Source of the DNA: Citreicoccus inhibens
GTDB taxonomy: Bacteria; Myxococcota; Myxococcia; Myxococcales; Myxococcaceae
Assembly (NCBI RefSeq): GCF_019039035.1
Contig: NZ_JAHNZT010000017.1
Span: 1 to 64,000 of the forward strand
Length of the DNA stretch: 64,000 bases
Direction: 5' to 3'
Position numbers and translations under genes: made by a program. Below, piece after piece: positions 51,790 to 60,096 of this stretch (positions are counted from its first letter, which is position 1; every line of letters begins with the position of its first letter). The notes under the pieces are model-generated. The model was not told where the DNA came from. It did no database searches and worked only from the letters and a program-made list of their open reading frames with translations.

Positions 51790-53625
51790 ATGCACGAGTG
51801 GTTGGAGGCACTTCGGAAGTCGGCGAAGACAGCGTCATCTGGCGTCCTCGCGGAGGAGATCCGCCGCGCCGAGACAGAGTGTGGCGTCCCGTTCCCCGAG
51901 GAGCTGGCGGACCTGTACCTGTCCATCAACGGCGGTGAGTTCCTGGGCGAGGTGAACCTCTTCGCGCTGCACGGCGACGAGGGTGCGCCGAGCGTGCTGG
52001 AGAAGACGCGCCTCAAGCTCGTGGGGCTGCCGGCGGCGGGGGTGTGGCGTATCGGCGTGAAGGGGCAGCACCGGCATCTGTTCGGCGCGCGCAAGTCGGC
52101 GATGGTGGAGCAGGGGGACGGAGGCGGCCCGCTGCCGGGCTGGATGGACGCGCTGGAGGCGGACGACTGGGTCTACGGCACGTGGGACGCTGAGAAGAAG
52201 GAGATGCGGCTGTACCGCTCGTTGAAGGGCATGTTGGAGGTGCTGATTCCGCCCGCCGAGGTGGAGAGCTTCGGTGAGCGCACCTTCGCGCGAGCGATGA
52301 ACGCGGTGTTGCAGGGTGCGCTGTCGGGGCTGGAGGTGGCGGAGGAGGAGTCGCAGCTTCGAGAGGAGCCGCGCGTCGTCTACGACGAGGACGAGCAGGC
52401 GTCGCGAGAGGCGGCGGAAGCTGGAGACATGGCGGCCGAAGGGATGCGGGTGAAGCGAGTCGCGGAGCCCAAGCGCCTCCTGCCGCCCCCGTCCAAGCCC
52501 CGAGCGCCAAAGGCCCGCAAGCCCGAGTCCACCCCTGAGCCAGTCAGCGCCCCGGAGCCCAAGGTCACTGAGGCACCGGCGCCCGTCGCCGTGACGGAGG
52601 CCGTGCCCGAGAAGAAGGCCCCCGTGGCGAAGAAGGCCGCCAAGAAGGCCCCGGAGCCGAAGGAGGCCCCGGTCCAGGTCGACGCGTTCGAGACGTCCGT
52701 GTTCGAGAAGAGCACGGTCTCCGCGAAGGCCGAGGGAGCCAAGGCGACCGCGCAGCCAGCCGGTGACAAGGCCAAGGCCACTACGTCCACGCAGGCGGTG
52801 ATGATCACCGTGTTTGAGACGCCGTCGCCCGCGCCCGCCAAGGCGGCAGGAAGCAAGGCCACGGTGTCTGGGAAGCCGTCGGCTGCGCCCGCCAAGACAG
52901 CAGGAATCAAGGCCACGGTGTCTGAGAAGCCGTCGGCCGCGCCCGCCAAGGCGGCAGGAGTCAAGGCCACGGTGTCTGAGAAGCCGTCGGCCGCGCCCGC
53001 CAAGGCGGCAGGAAGCACGGTGTCTGAGAAGCCGTCGGCCGCGCCCGCCAAGGCAGCAGGAAGCAAGGCGTCGACGAAGCCGGTCGTTGCGGTGGTGGGA
53101 GGCAATGCCGCCAAGAAGTCCGTCGCTGCGCCAGCGAAGCCTTCGGTCGTGTCCACGAAGTCAGCGGGAAGCACGTCGTCGGCAACGCCCGCCGCGCCAG
53201 CGAAGCGAGGTGCGACCAAGACTGCGACGGCGAAGGCTGGGGCATCGGTCAATGCCGCCGCGAAGAAGGCTGGTGGCAAGGCCGCGACGAAGGCGCCTGG
53301 GGTGAAGGCGCCCGCGGCGAAGAAGTCCGCAGGCAAGGCGGCGGCGAAGAAGCCTGCGAGCAAGGTCGTGGCGAAGCAGTCCACGGGTAAGGCCATGGCA
53401 AAGAAGCCCACAGGCAAGCCCATCGCGAAGAAGTCCGCGAGCAAGGTCGTGGCGAAGCAGTCCACGGGTAAGGCCACGGCGAAGAAGCCCACAGGCAAGC
53501 CCGTCGCGAAGAAGCCCGCGAGCACGAAGTCGCCCGCGACGAAATCCACGGACAAGACCGCCGCGAAGAAGCCCGCGAGCACGAAGTCGCCCGCGAAGAA
53601 GACTGGCGCGAGTCGGCGTCGTTAA
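51790..53625 (+). CDS. SMI1/KNR4 (SUKH) domain protein with long histone-H1-like Ala/Lys/Pro tail
   Basis: 611 residues. Residues 1-165 form a SMI1/KNR4-type domain (EEIRRAETECGVPFPEELADLYLSINGGEF; LFALHGDEG; WVYGTWDAEKKEMRLY), a superfamily rich in toxin-immunity proteins. After an acidic/helical bridge (165-225) there are ~385 residues of low complexity: Pro/Glu-rich, then four ~18-residue repeats (KATVSEKPSAAPAKAAG), then a strongly basic AAKKPASK/KSTGK region ending GASRRR, like histone H1 or the tail of bacterial DNA-binding proteins. This suggests DNA or polyanion binding. A strong terminator follows, and a secretion-effector locus lies next door. Confidence 0.85.
   Translation: MHEWLEALRKSAKTASSGVLAEEIRRAETECGVPFPEELADLYLSINGGEFLGEVNLFALHGDEGAPSVLEKTRLKLVGLPAAGVWRIGVKGQHRHLFGARKSAMVEQGDGGGPLPGWMDALEADDWVYGTWDAEKKEMRLYRSLKGMLEVLIPPAEVESFGERTFARAMNAVLQGALSGLEVAEEESQLREEPRVVYDEDEQASREAAEAGDMAAEGMRVKRVAEPKRLLPPPSKPRAPKARKPESTPEPVSAPEPKVTEAPAPVAVTEAVPEKKAPVAKKAAKKAPEPKEAPVQVDAFETSVFEKSTVSAKAEGAKATAQPAGDKAKATTSTQAVMITVFETPSPAPAKAAGSKATVSGKPSAAPAKTAGIKATVSEKPSAAPAKAAGVKATVSEKPSAAPAKAAGSTVSEKPSAAPAKAAGSKASTKPVVAVVGGNAAKKSVAAPAKPSVVSTKSAGSTSSATPAAPAKRGATKTATAKAGASVNAAAKKAGGKAATKAPGVKAPAAKKSAGKAAAKKPASKVVAKQSTGKAMAKKPTGKPIAKKSASKVVAKQSTGKATAKKPTGKPVAKKPASTKSPATKSTDKTAAKKPASTKSPAKKTGASRRR
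52846..53068 (+). repeat. ~54-bp coding tandem repeat, 4 units
   Basis: Units encode KATVSxKPSAAPAKxAG-[IVS]; the fourth lacks two residues (TVSEKPSAAPAKAAGS). The DNA of units 2-4 is nearly identical, indicating recent amplification. Confidence 0.8.
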
Positions 53626-53645
53626 GCTCCGTGCAGCGGAAGCTC

Positions 53646-53682
53646 AAGGCCACGGCATGCACGATGCCGTGGCCTTTCTTCT
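53646..53682 (+). terminator. Rho-independent terminator
   Basis: AAGGCCACGGCAT-GCACG-ATGCCGTGGCCTT: a perfect 13-bp stem with 5-base loop, followed by TCTTCT. It lies 20 bases after the SMI1/KNR4 gene stop. The strongest intrinsic terminator in the window. Confidence 0.9.
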
Positions 53683-53873
53683 GTCCGGACCCCGGGCCCG
53701 AAGGGCTTCAGGAGGGTTGATTCCGAGCCCCCTTCTCACGAGGAAACGCCCCAGGTCGGGCCAGGGGCTCGCGGAGGCGAGCGGTTCGCATCGAGAACCG
53801 TGGACGCGCTAGTGTCGGGGACCTTGGGGGAACGCATGCGCATTCCGTCACCGCAGGCCGCGAGAGGGTTGTC

Positions 53874-54392
53874 ATGAGCACACCTTCCGACAGCGCGAAG
53901 CCGCTCCCGGAGAGTTCGCTGCACGAGCCCATCCTGGGCAGTCGCGCGGGGCAGCTCACGGGGCTGGATGTCACGGGCGCACCGCTGGTCGATTATCCCG
54001 GCAACGCCTCGGGCCCGATGGTGGCGAGGTTGGCCGTGGTGCTGGATGCGAAGGGCTTGCAGGAGGCGGTCGCCCGTCACCAGAAGGTGGTGCTCCTCTT
54101 CGAGAACGGAGACCCTCGGCTGCCGTTCATCATGGGGCTCATCCAGGAGCCCAGTGCGACGCCCCTGGTGGACGCGCTGCTGAACACGCCGGCTCCGGTC
54201 CGGCCTCCCACGGAGGCCCACGTTGACGGCAAGCGAGTGGTCATCGAGGGCCAGGACGAAATCGTCCTCAAATGTGGCGAGGCAAGCATCACGTTGCGCC
54301 GCAACGGCAAGGTCATCGTGAAGGGAACGACCTTGGAGTCGCGGGCGACCGGAACCCACCGCATCAAAGGCGGCTCCGTGGAGATCAACTGA
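53874..54392 (+). CDS. DUF6484-type protein, secretion-associated
   Basis: 172 residues. The N-terminal half (ILGSRAGQLTGLDVTGAPLVDYPGN, VVLLFENGDPRLPFIMGLIQ) looks like the DUF6484 domain. The C-terminal third is a repeating strand pattern (DGKRVVIEGQDEIVLKCGEASITLRRNGKVIVKGT) ending HRIKGGSVEIN, the beta-helical needle seen in VgrG/gp5-like spike proteins. It is probably a spike-associated or effector-delivery protein. It converges on the Imm49 gene of the effector operon with a 42-base gap. Confidence 0.75.
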   Translation: MSTPSDSAKPLPESSLHEPILGSRAGQLTGLDVTGAPLVDYPGNASGPMVARLAVVLDAKGLQEAVARHQKVVLLFENGDPRLPFIMGLIQEPSATPLVDALLNTPAPVRPPTEAHVDGKRVVIEGQDEIVLKCGEASITLRRNGKVIVKGTTLESRATGTHRIKGGSVEIN

Positions 54393-54434
54393 GTTCTGGA
54401 TATCGGCCCGGTATCCACTTCGTTCTTGATGAGT

Positions 54435-55217
54435 CTATGGGCGAAGCCAGGCATCCTCTTGCATCGGCCGGCAGGATGCCTCTCGGGCCAGCCTCGGAAT
54501 CAAGTCCAACCGCTCGGGCGCGGCGAGCTTGCGGGACTGCGCGAGTCGCACGAGGGCGAGTCCATTGAGATAGACCTTCCCCTCTGTCGCGTCGATCTCC
54601 TGGTCGAAGTCGAGCTGCTTCCGATACTGCTGGATGTTTGCCTTTCTTGTTTCAAGCACCGCGTCGAGACCCGCGCAGAACGCATCTTCGTTCATGTCGA
54701 GCAGGGCTTCGCAGACAGCGAGATAGGCAGTGGGCTCGCCCTTCACCAAGCGGGTCCAGCGGTCGAGGATGTCCTGGAGTGCGGTCTTGTCCCCGGGAGT
54801 ACTCAGCAGTCGTTGCTGGAAGTGGAAGAAGAGGAAGTCCTCCTCGTACTCAACGCCTTGCGCGAACGTCTTGGGTGAATGCGAGGCGATGAGGTGCGCG
54901 GTGTCGAGGTCTCCCGCCGCCAGCGCGGCGACAAAGCCCGTATCCTTGCTGATGGCCAGCAAGGGCCCGGGAGCCGGGACCTCCGCGGCGGCCCGCCTCA
55001 GGAGATTCAGCCGGGCCAGTCCTGACTTGCACAAGAGGGTGGCGAACTGCTCCCCGTTCAGGTCCTGCAACAGGGCACAGATTCCCAGGATGCGGTAGGA
55101 GAAGGTGATGGTGGCGAAGTCCTGGTCGATGCCGTCGCCTTCCTCCACCAACTGAAGGGCCCGCTGAAGCTGGTAGCCGTAGTTCTCCTGCGCCAGTTCC
55201 AGGGGATCGAGTCTCAT
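54435..55217 (-). CDS. Imm49-like immunity protein
   Basis: 260 residues, all-helical, no signal peptide. The C-terminal segment (DFDQEIDATEGKVYLNGLALVRLAQSR) and overall helical pattern match the Imm49 immunity family as I know it. It would neutralise a polymorphic toxin in the cytoplasm. It starts within the stop of the Imm11 gene (ATGA at 55214-55217) and is the last gene of the operon. Its cognate toxin is not obvious: only one toxin-like gene is visible, so this may be an added or exchanged immunity gene. Confidence 0.7.
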   Translation of the reverse strand: MRLDPLELAQENYGYQLQRALQLVEEGDGIDQDFATITFSYRILGICALLQDLNGEQFATLLCKSGLARLNLLRRAAAEVPAPGPLLAISKDTGFVAALAAGDLDTAHLIASHSPKTFAQGVEYEEDFLFFHFQQRLLSTPGDKTALQDILDRWTRLVKGEPTAYLAVCEALLDMNEDAFCAGLDAVLETRKANIQQYRKQLDFDQEIDATEGKVYLNGLALVRLAQSRKLAAPERLDLIPRLAREASCRPMQEDAWLRP

Positions 55218-55807
55218 TGGATGTCGACCTTCGTGCCCAGGGGGTAGAAGACCGTTCCCTGCATCCCTTGCGCTTCCATCAGGGCCTTGAGGTCCTCTCG
55301 CACCAGGATGACTCGAGGCATCATGGAGAGCCGGAAGAGATTGACCTTCGAGTCCAGCTCCGCATCCTTCAAGTAGAGGCGCCGCAGGCGGTCGAACTGG
55401 GGTTCTCCGCTCGGACTGGTGACTCTCGCGCCCATGCTCCGGTCCATGTCCCCCCAGGGGCGCGTGCCAACGACATTGGCGATGTAGCAGTCGTCACTGG
55501 CGGGACGTCCCTTGTGGGTGAGCAGCGAGAAGCGCAGGAACTCGATGGGCTCGGTTGCATGCGAGGCCAGCAGTTCCTTCATTCGCGCGGACACCAACAG
55601 ATAGCCGAGGGTGTTGGGAATGGCGTCCGGGATCTTGCTTCCCGGGACCTCGGGAGCCATCTGGAGGCTGAGACCTTGCGGATACTCCGTGCCCAAGGGC
55701 TTGCCCACAGTGGGCTTGTAGAAGTTGGACAATGCGCTCGGGTACTTCCAGACCTGGCAGTACTCGGGTTTCGCGGAGTCGGCGCTGAGTATGAAGTAGC
55801 TGGTCAC
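55214..55807 (-). CDS. Imm11/DUF1629-type immunity protein
   Basis: 197 residues, cytoplasmic. The C-terminal segment VNLFRLSMMPRVILVREDLKALMEAQGMQG and the central FLRFSLLTHKGRPASDDCYIANVVG are typical of the Imm11 (DUF1629) family, often encoded right after an AHH-type toxin in myxobacteria. It lies 20 bases downstream of the AHH gene, so it is the probable antidote to it. Confidence 0.78.
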   Translation of the reverse strand: MTSYFILSADSAKPEYCQVWKYPSALSNFYKPTVGKPLGTEYPQGLSLQMAPEVPGSKIPDAIPNTLGYLLVSARMKELLASHATEPIEFLRFSLLTHKGRPASDDCYIANVVGTRPWGDMDRSMGARVTSPSGEPQFDRLRRLYLKDAELDSKVNLFRLSMMPRVILVREDLKALMEAQGMQGTVFYPLGTKVDIQ

Positions 55808-55827
55808 TGTCGTTCGAGTGTGAGGGT

Positions 55828-56670
55828 TTACAATGTCAGGGTCGCAGGCAGCTTGTTGATGTGGGCCTTCCGGCTCGCTTGAGCTTCAGCCCGCCCCCAC
55901 TTCACCAGCAGCCAGTACAGTTCCTGTTGCATCCGTTCAAGCTGTCGCTTGGTGTCGCCGGAGATTTTACCTTTGGTGTCCGGGCAGTCCTCATCCTTGA
56001 TTTGATTGAACTTTGCCCGGAACTTGTTGAGTTCTGTGACGCAGCGGACGGCGTAGGCCGTCTCCTTTCCATGACGCCCCGCGTGCCTGGGGAGCCCTAG
56101 CACGTGAGCTACGTCCCAGGTGCAAGGCAGGATGATCATGTTGAGGCGTGAGTTGATGTTGTATTTGACCTGCGTCTGGAGAATCTCCCGCTCTTCGGGT
56201 TTCTCAAGAACCTCGAAGACGGTTTCTTCCGGCAGGATGTGATGGTGTTCGTGCTTGAAGGGCCGAAGTTCGTTCTCGTAGTTCTGCCCTTTGCCAAACT
56301 TCCAGGCATCCTTGTCGTCCATGGGATTGACGGGCTTGTGGGAGTCCTTCGTCCCGCTCGCGGGTGTCGGGCCGCGGGCGGTCTTCATGACAAAGGTCTT
56401 GCCCATCAACCGCTGCGCTGCGGTCAGCCGCTCCTTGGCGCCGGTGCGCCAGGAACCCTTGAGGCCCTCCGTGGGGTCCAGTTCATAGAGGGAGCGCTTG
56501 CTGCGGACGCTCTTGGACTCCTCCACGCTGTTGTATTTGTAGGCGCAGGCCGGGTACGTCGGGCTCTTCGCGTGCCCCGTCACGTGTTTATAGAGACACC
56601 CCGTGGAAGCGTCGCTCTCGGGATGTTTGTCCTTGTCGGGAAGCTCGGTCCAGTGCCGTTTGGATGTCAT
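55828..56670 (-). CDS. AHH-type nuclease toxin (predicted)
   Basis: 280 residues. The N-terminal ~130 residues are Lys/Ser-rich, carry four cysteines and have no recognised domain; they could be a delivery region. The C-terminal half has HHHILPEE (142-149), YNINSRLNMIILP (170-182) and RHAGRH (195-200), the order of motifs in the AHH branch of HNH/EndoVII nucleases (His-His metal site, Asn-rich middle, HxGxH). It probably cleaves nucleic acid in a rival cell. It lies 9 bases downstream of the HEAT/ketosynthase-fold gene and 20 bases upstream of Imm11. No signal peptide, as for contractile-injection effectors. Confidence 0.75.
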   Translation of the reverse strand: MTSKRHWTELPDKDKHPESDASTGCLYKHVTGHAKSPTYPACAYKYNSVEESKSVRSKRSLYELDPTEGLKGSWRTGAKERLTAAQRLMGKTFVMKTARGPTPASGTKDSHKPVNPMDDKDAWKFGKGQNYENELRPFKHEHHHILPEETVFEVLEKPEEREILQTQVKYNINSRLNMIILPCTWDVAHVLGLPRHAGRHGKETAYAVRCVTELNKFRAKFNQIKDEDCPDTKGKISGDTKRQLERMQQELYWLLVKWGRAEAQASRKAHINKLPATLTL

Positions 56671-56679
56671 GGTCGTGCC

Positions 56680-59178
56680 TCAGGCTACGGGGACGGGAGA
56701 GTGGATGAGCAGTGAGCCGCGGCCACCTTCATCGCCGCAGACCCAGAGGAGGGCGCTTGATTCTGGGAGGTAGCCTCGCTCGAATCCGCGCACCGCCATG
56801 CAGATTCCGAGTGGGCCAGAGGCCGCGCCTGTTTCTCCGAAAGAGGAGGCGGGGTACCACGTGGGTGAATCCCCGAGGTATCCATGCGCGCGCAGCGTGA
56901 CGAGTGCATGGCCCCAGTCGGTCGCGCGATAGCTGTCCCCATTCAAGGCCGCGATGACCCGGAGCGCCTGGTCCCGTGGCTCGCCGAGCGAGGCCAGGGT
57001 CCGCCGGATGCAGCGCACGAGTGCTCCGCCCAGTGCAGGGTTGCGCGACAGCCGATGGACTGGCTCCGCGTCAACGTGGGGCGCATCCATCGTCGCCAGA
57101 ATCCGGGCTCCGCGCCTGACCGCTGTGTCCCCGCGCTCCACGAGAATGAAGGCTGAGGCTTCCCCAGGAAGGAGTCCTACGGGATTCCCAGGTGATTTCA
57201 GCAGGCGCAGTTGGTCGAGCGCGTCGACGAGCCCGGGCTCCATGAGGCTGTCAACGCCTCCGATGATGCAGGAGTCGATCGTGCCTGCCTCGAGTTGCCG
57301 ATGCGCGTCTTGCAGCGCGAGCATGAAGCCCGTCTCGCCCAAGGCGAGAGGTTGCACCTTCGGAGTGGCGTGGAGCCTCGCGCTCCGGAGAACGGCGGGG
57401 ATCAGTCGCTGTTGGTAGCTGGCGAGGCGTTCCTCGTGGTTCGCGGGCGGGACCGCTTCTCGCTCAGCCAGCTGTTGAAGGTAGTAGCCATTCGGAGCGC
57501 AGAGATGGAACGCGCATCGTGGCCCGAGGAGCTCCCGGTCGGTCCGCGAAAGCAAGTCCAACAATGCCTCGGTGGCCAGCACCGCGAGGCGGGCATGACC
57601 CGAGAACCCCTCGGTGAGCCAGGGGATGCCAATACCTCGCGCGGGTTCGAGGTGTCGGCTCTCTGGGTCCCATACCTGCACATCCTTGAGCTCACTGATG
57701 CGGGACAGGCCCGCACGGCTGGCAGCGCAGCTGGCGATGACATCGTCGCCAAGCGCGGAGACCATGCCCAGCCCCGTGATGGCCAGCCGCCCCGAGGGTG
57801 GGCGTGTGCTCGGTCGTCGGCGGTCCGAACCCCGTTGCGCCAGGGGCATCACCCGCTGAGGTCGCGCGGTGGCGACCAGTTGCTGGAAGGGCTGATTGGG
57901 ACTCACCCGTCCCAGGACGTCCTGGCTTGTCTGCAGCTGGGTCCGCTGTCTCGAAGTGAAGCTTCGTGACGAGAGGAGAAGCTGACCGCGGCTGCGCAGC
58001 TCCAACTCCTGAAGCAAGACGTGGCGCCGCCGCATGGGCACGTGCTCGAGACATTCCAGCAGCCACTTCCCGCTCAAGGGAGCGCCCAGCAGGTAACGTG
58101 CCCCGCGCTCGAAGCGGCCTCGGTGCTCCTGCCACCAGGTGCGGACCGCGTCAGACGCGGCGAGCGGGAGTTTGTCTGCGGAAGTGGGTTCCTCCGCATC
58201 GCCAGAGTCGTCCTCCTCTTCGGGATCGGAGGACTCCGGCGGTGTGCGCGCGTAGCGGCCCGTGAGACGCAGGCCAGTGATGGCACCGAACGCTTCCGCT
58301 GCGAGCCGTCCCAAGGCTGCGTCGTCGAGCAACTGCAAGCAGTGCTCCGCCGCCTCGACGCGCCCGCTGAATCCCAGGGCCCAGATGACCTCGTCGCGGT
58401 TGCTGGCCGATGTTGCCGCTTCCAGCAGCCACTCCATATCGGCGCCGCTGCCCCCGAGTCCGAGCAGGAGCAGGGCTCTCCCGTCTGGAGCGGGACCCTC
58501 GGCCAGTTTTCTGCACAAGGGCCAGGCCGAGCTCAGGCCCATGGCCAGTGCGGTCTGGAGTGCTTCGGCACGGACGGTGGGGCTCGGTGACTCCAGCGCC
58601 TTGAAAACCGAACGCTCGGAGACTCGTGCCTGGGTAACGCGAGCGACCTTCAATGCTGCCGCGACCACCTCGAGGGATGCGTGCGAGAGCAGTGGCTCAA
58701 GAGGGAGTCCGGGCTCCTCGCCCCAGGCAGCCATGACCTCTAATGCGGCGGCTTGCACGCCGGCTTCCGGCGCGGCGAGCATGGGTGAGAGGGATTTCAA
58801 GACGCGCGGCGAGGCACACAGCTCCAGGGCGCGTCGGAGTGAAGGGAGAGTTGCACTCTCGGCTTGCGCGAGCGCTTCGAGGACCGCGGTCTCCGCCTTC
58901 TCGTCTCCGGATGAGAGCAAGGCCAGTGCTGCCGCGGTGACGACCTCCGAGTCCTCCGCCGCGAGTCCTGGAAGCAGCAGTTTCTGGTGAGCGCGGGGGC
59001 CACCCAGCACCAGAGCGTCGACGTGCGCCAGCATGCGCGCCTCGGGACCCTCGGCCAACTCCGTCAGGGTGTAGTCCGGGGAGTCCAGCCCACGCTCCCA
59101 GACGGTCCACAGGAAGGAGGCCTCGTTGAGGTGATCCTCCAGAAGCTCCTGTTGTGCTTTGGAGGATGCGGGTCTCAT
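56680..59178 (-). CDS. HEAT-repeat (TIGR02270-like) / ketosynthase-fold fusion with lost catalytic residues
   Basis: 832 residues. The N-terminal ~300 are alternating helices of HEAT type (LLPGLAAEDSEVVTAAALALL, LEVMAAWGEEPGLPLEPLL), resembling TIGR02270-family proteins. An acidic linker (~305-330) and a basic middle follow; from ~465 there is a thiolase/ketosynthase fold (LAITGLGMVSALGDD, IDSCIIGGVDSLMEPGLVDAL, GLLPGEASAFILVERG, PASSFGETGAASGPLGI). The nucleophile Cys position reads GETGF, and the two active-site His positions read LNGDSY and GETGAASG, so catalysis is very unlikely. In secretion clusters the two halves usually come as separate genes. Function unknown; probably a chaperone or scaffold for effector loading. 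Confidence 0.78.
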   Translation of the reverse strand: MRPASSKAQQELLEDHLNEASFLWTVWERGLDSPDYTLTELAEGPEARMLAHVDALVLGGPRAHQKLLLPGLAAEDSEVVTAAALALLSSGDEKAETAVLEALAQAESATLPSLRRALELCASPRVLKSLSPMLAAPEAGVQAAALEVMAAWGEEPGLPLEPLLSHASLEVVAAALKVARVTQARVSERSVFKALESPSPTVRAEALQTALAMGLSSAWPLCRKLAEGPAPDGRALLLLGLGGSGADMEWLLEAATSASNRDEVIWALGFSGRVEAAEHCLQLLDDAALGRLAAEAFGAITGLRLTGRYARTPPESSDPEEEDDSGDAEEPTSADKLPLAASDAVRTWWQEHRGRFERGARYLLGAPLSGKWLLECLEHVPMRRRHVLLQELELRSRGQLLLSSRSFTSRQRTQLQTSQDVLGRVSPNQPFQQLVATARPQRVMPLAQRGSDRRRPSTRPPSGRLAITGLGMVSALGDDVIASCAASRAGLSRISELKDVQVWDPESRHLEPARGIGIPWLTEGFSGHARLAVLATEALLDLLSRTDRELLGPRCAFHLCAPNGYYLQQLAEREAVPPANHEERLASYQQRLIPAVLRSARLHATPKVQPLALGETGFMLALQDAHRQLEAGTIDSCIIGGVDSLMEPGLVDALDQLRLLKSPGNPVGLLPGEASAFILVERGDTAVRRGARILATMDAPHVDAEPVHRLSRNPALGGALVRCIRRTLASLGEPRDQALRVIAALNGDSYRATDWGHALVTLRAHGYLGDSPTWYPASSFGETGAASGPLGICMAVRGFERGYLPESSALLWVCGDEGGRGSLLIHSPVPVA

Positions 59179-59210
59179 GGTGCATTCAGCTGCCGCGGTG
59201 CGCGCCGCAC

Positions 59211-59678
59211 TCAGTCATCAAAGTCATTGCTGCACGCCACGCACTTGGGCTTGCCCGCGCTCTTGCCGATCGCGACGACCGGCGGTTGAATCAAGGGCGC
59301 GGGCGGCGTGTTCTTGTCGTTGTGGAGCATGAGGTCCATCGCGCGAGCGACGTTCTTGCCCTCGAACTTGACGTCGAACGAGAAGTTCGCGAACTCGGCC
59401 TTGCCTTTGGTCTTTCCTGAGGCGACGCCACCAGCGGAGCCAGCCTCATCACCGGTGCTGGTGCTGAAGTTCGAGTCCTTCACGCAGACGGGATTGCCCT
59501 CCACGCTGACGTTCTTGGTGCCCTTGTCGGTGTCGGACGACTTGGCGACATTGGGATAAGGGATGGGCACGGGGCCACCGGGGGTCGGTGTCTTGCAAAC
59601 ATCTGGGAATGCGACCGTCACCCCGTTCGAGTCCTTGGTCACCACGGACATCTTGTTGACACCGACCGTGTTCGCCAT
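59211..59678 (-). CDS. DUF4150 PAAR-like protein
   Basis: 155 residues. Starts MANTVGVNKMSVVTKDSNG and continues with CKTPTPGGPVPIPYPNVAKSSDTDKGTKNV, the DUF4150/PAAR-like signature: Pro-Gly loops forming a cone that sharpens type VI secretion spikes and carries effectors. A C-terminal CVACSND pair of cysteines could bind metal. It is the first gene of the minus-strand effector operon (gap 32 bases to the fusion gene). Confidence 0.85.
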   Translation of the reverse strand: MANTVGVNKMSVVTKDSNGVTVAFPDVCKTPTPGGPVPIPYPNVAKSSDTDKGTKNVSVEGNPVCVKDSNFSTSTGDEAGSAGGVASGKTKGKAEFANFSFDVKFEGKNVARAMDLMLHNDKNTPPAPLIQPPVVAIGKSAGKPKCVACSNDFDD

Positions 59679-60096
59679 GAGACCAAGTGTAGCCGTTGGC
59701 CTTCGAAGGGGGCAAATCCGACCTTGTTCCGCTACCGAGGTCTGCGCCCTGCAGCGGATCATCCCAGGGGTGGTGTCGCCGGTGACTTCAAGCCACCGAT
59801 GAGGCATTGATTGTCTGGGTTTCAGGGCGAGTGACATCCCTTGAGATGGCGATACTCCCAGCCAGGGGGTTGGCCATGGCGCTGGATGCGCTTGCCCACC
59901 TGCCCCGCAGGGTGGGGTGGGCGAGGAACCGGCCCGTCGTTCGGGCCCGCGTGAAGTCTCGGTGACTTGGGGGGACCGAGGGGGCCGGCGCTTCGCTGGG
60001 CTTGGGTGCTTCTGTCCTGGCATCGCCCTGGGGCACTGCCCACCGTTGGCCCGTGAGCGGGCCACCCGTGGGCCCCAGCGACGAGAGGAAGGCACC
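59679..60096. other. Divergent promoter region, effector operon / aspartate decarboxylase
   Basis: 418 bp. A GC-rich stem (GCCCACC near 59891 with GGTGGGC near 59919) is the only structure seen. An open minus-strand frame crosses it but has shadow-like composition. Promoters of both neighbours should be here. Confidence 0.4.

Noticed and set aside
59679-60095. Upstream extension of the DUF4150 gene to 60095
   Set aside because: The extension is Arg/Pro/Gly-rich shadow sequence; family members start at MANTVGVNK, at 59678.
59917-60096. N-terminal extension of aspartate decarboxylase
   Set aside because: No family homology before VSEESIPESEYHKL, and a good ribosome-binding site lies just before the GTG at 60097.
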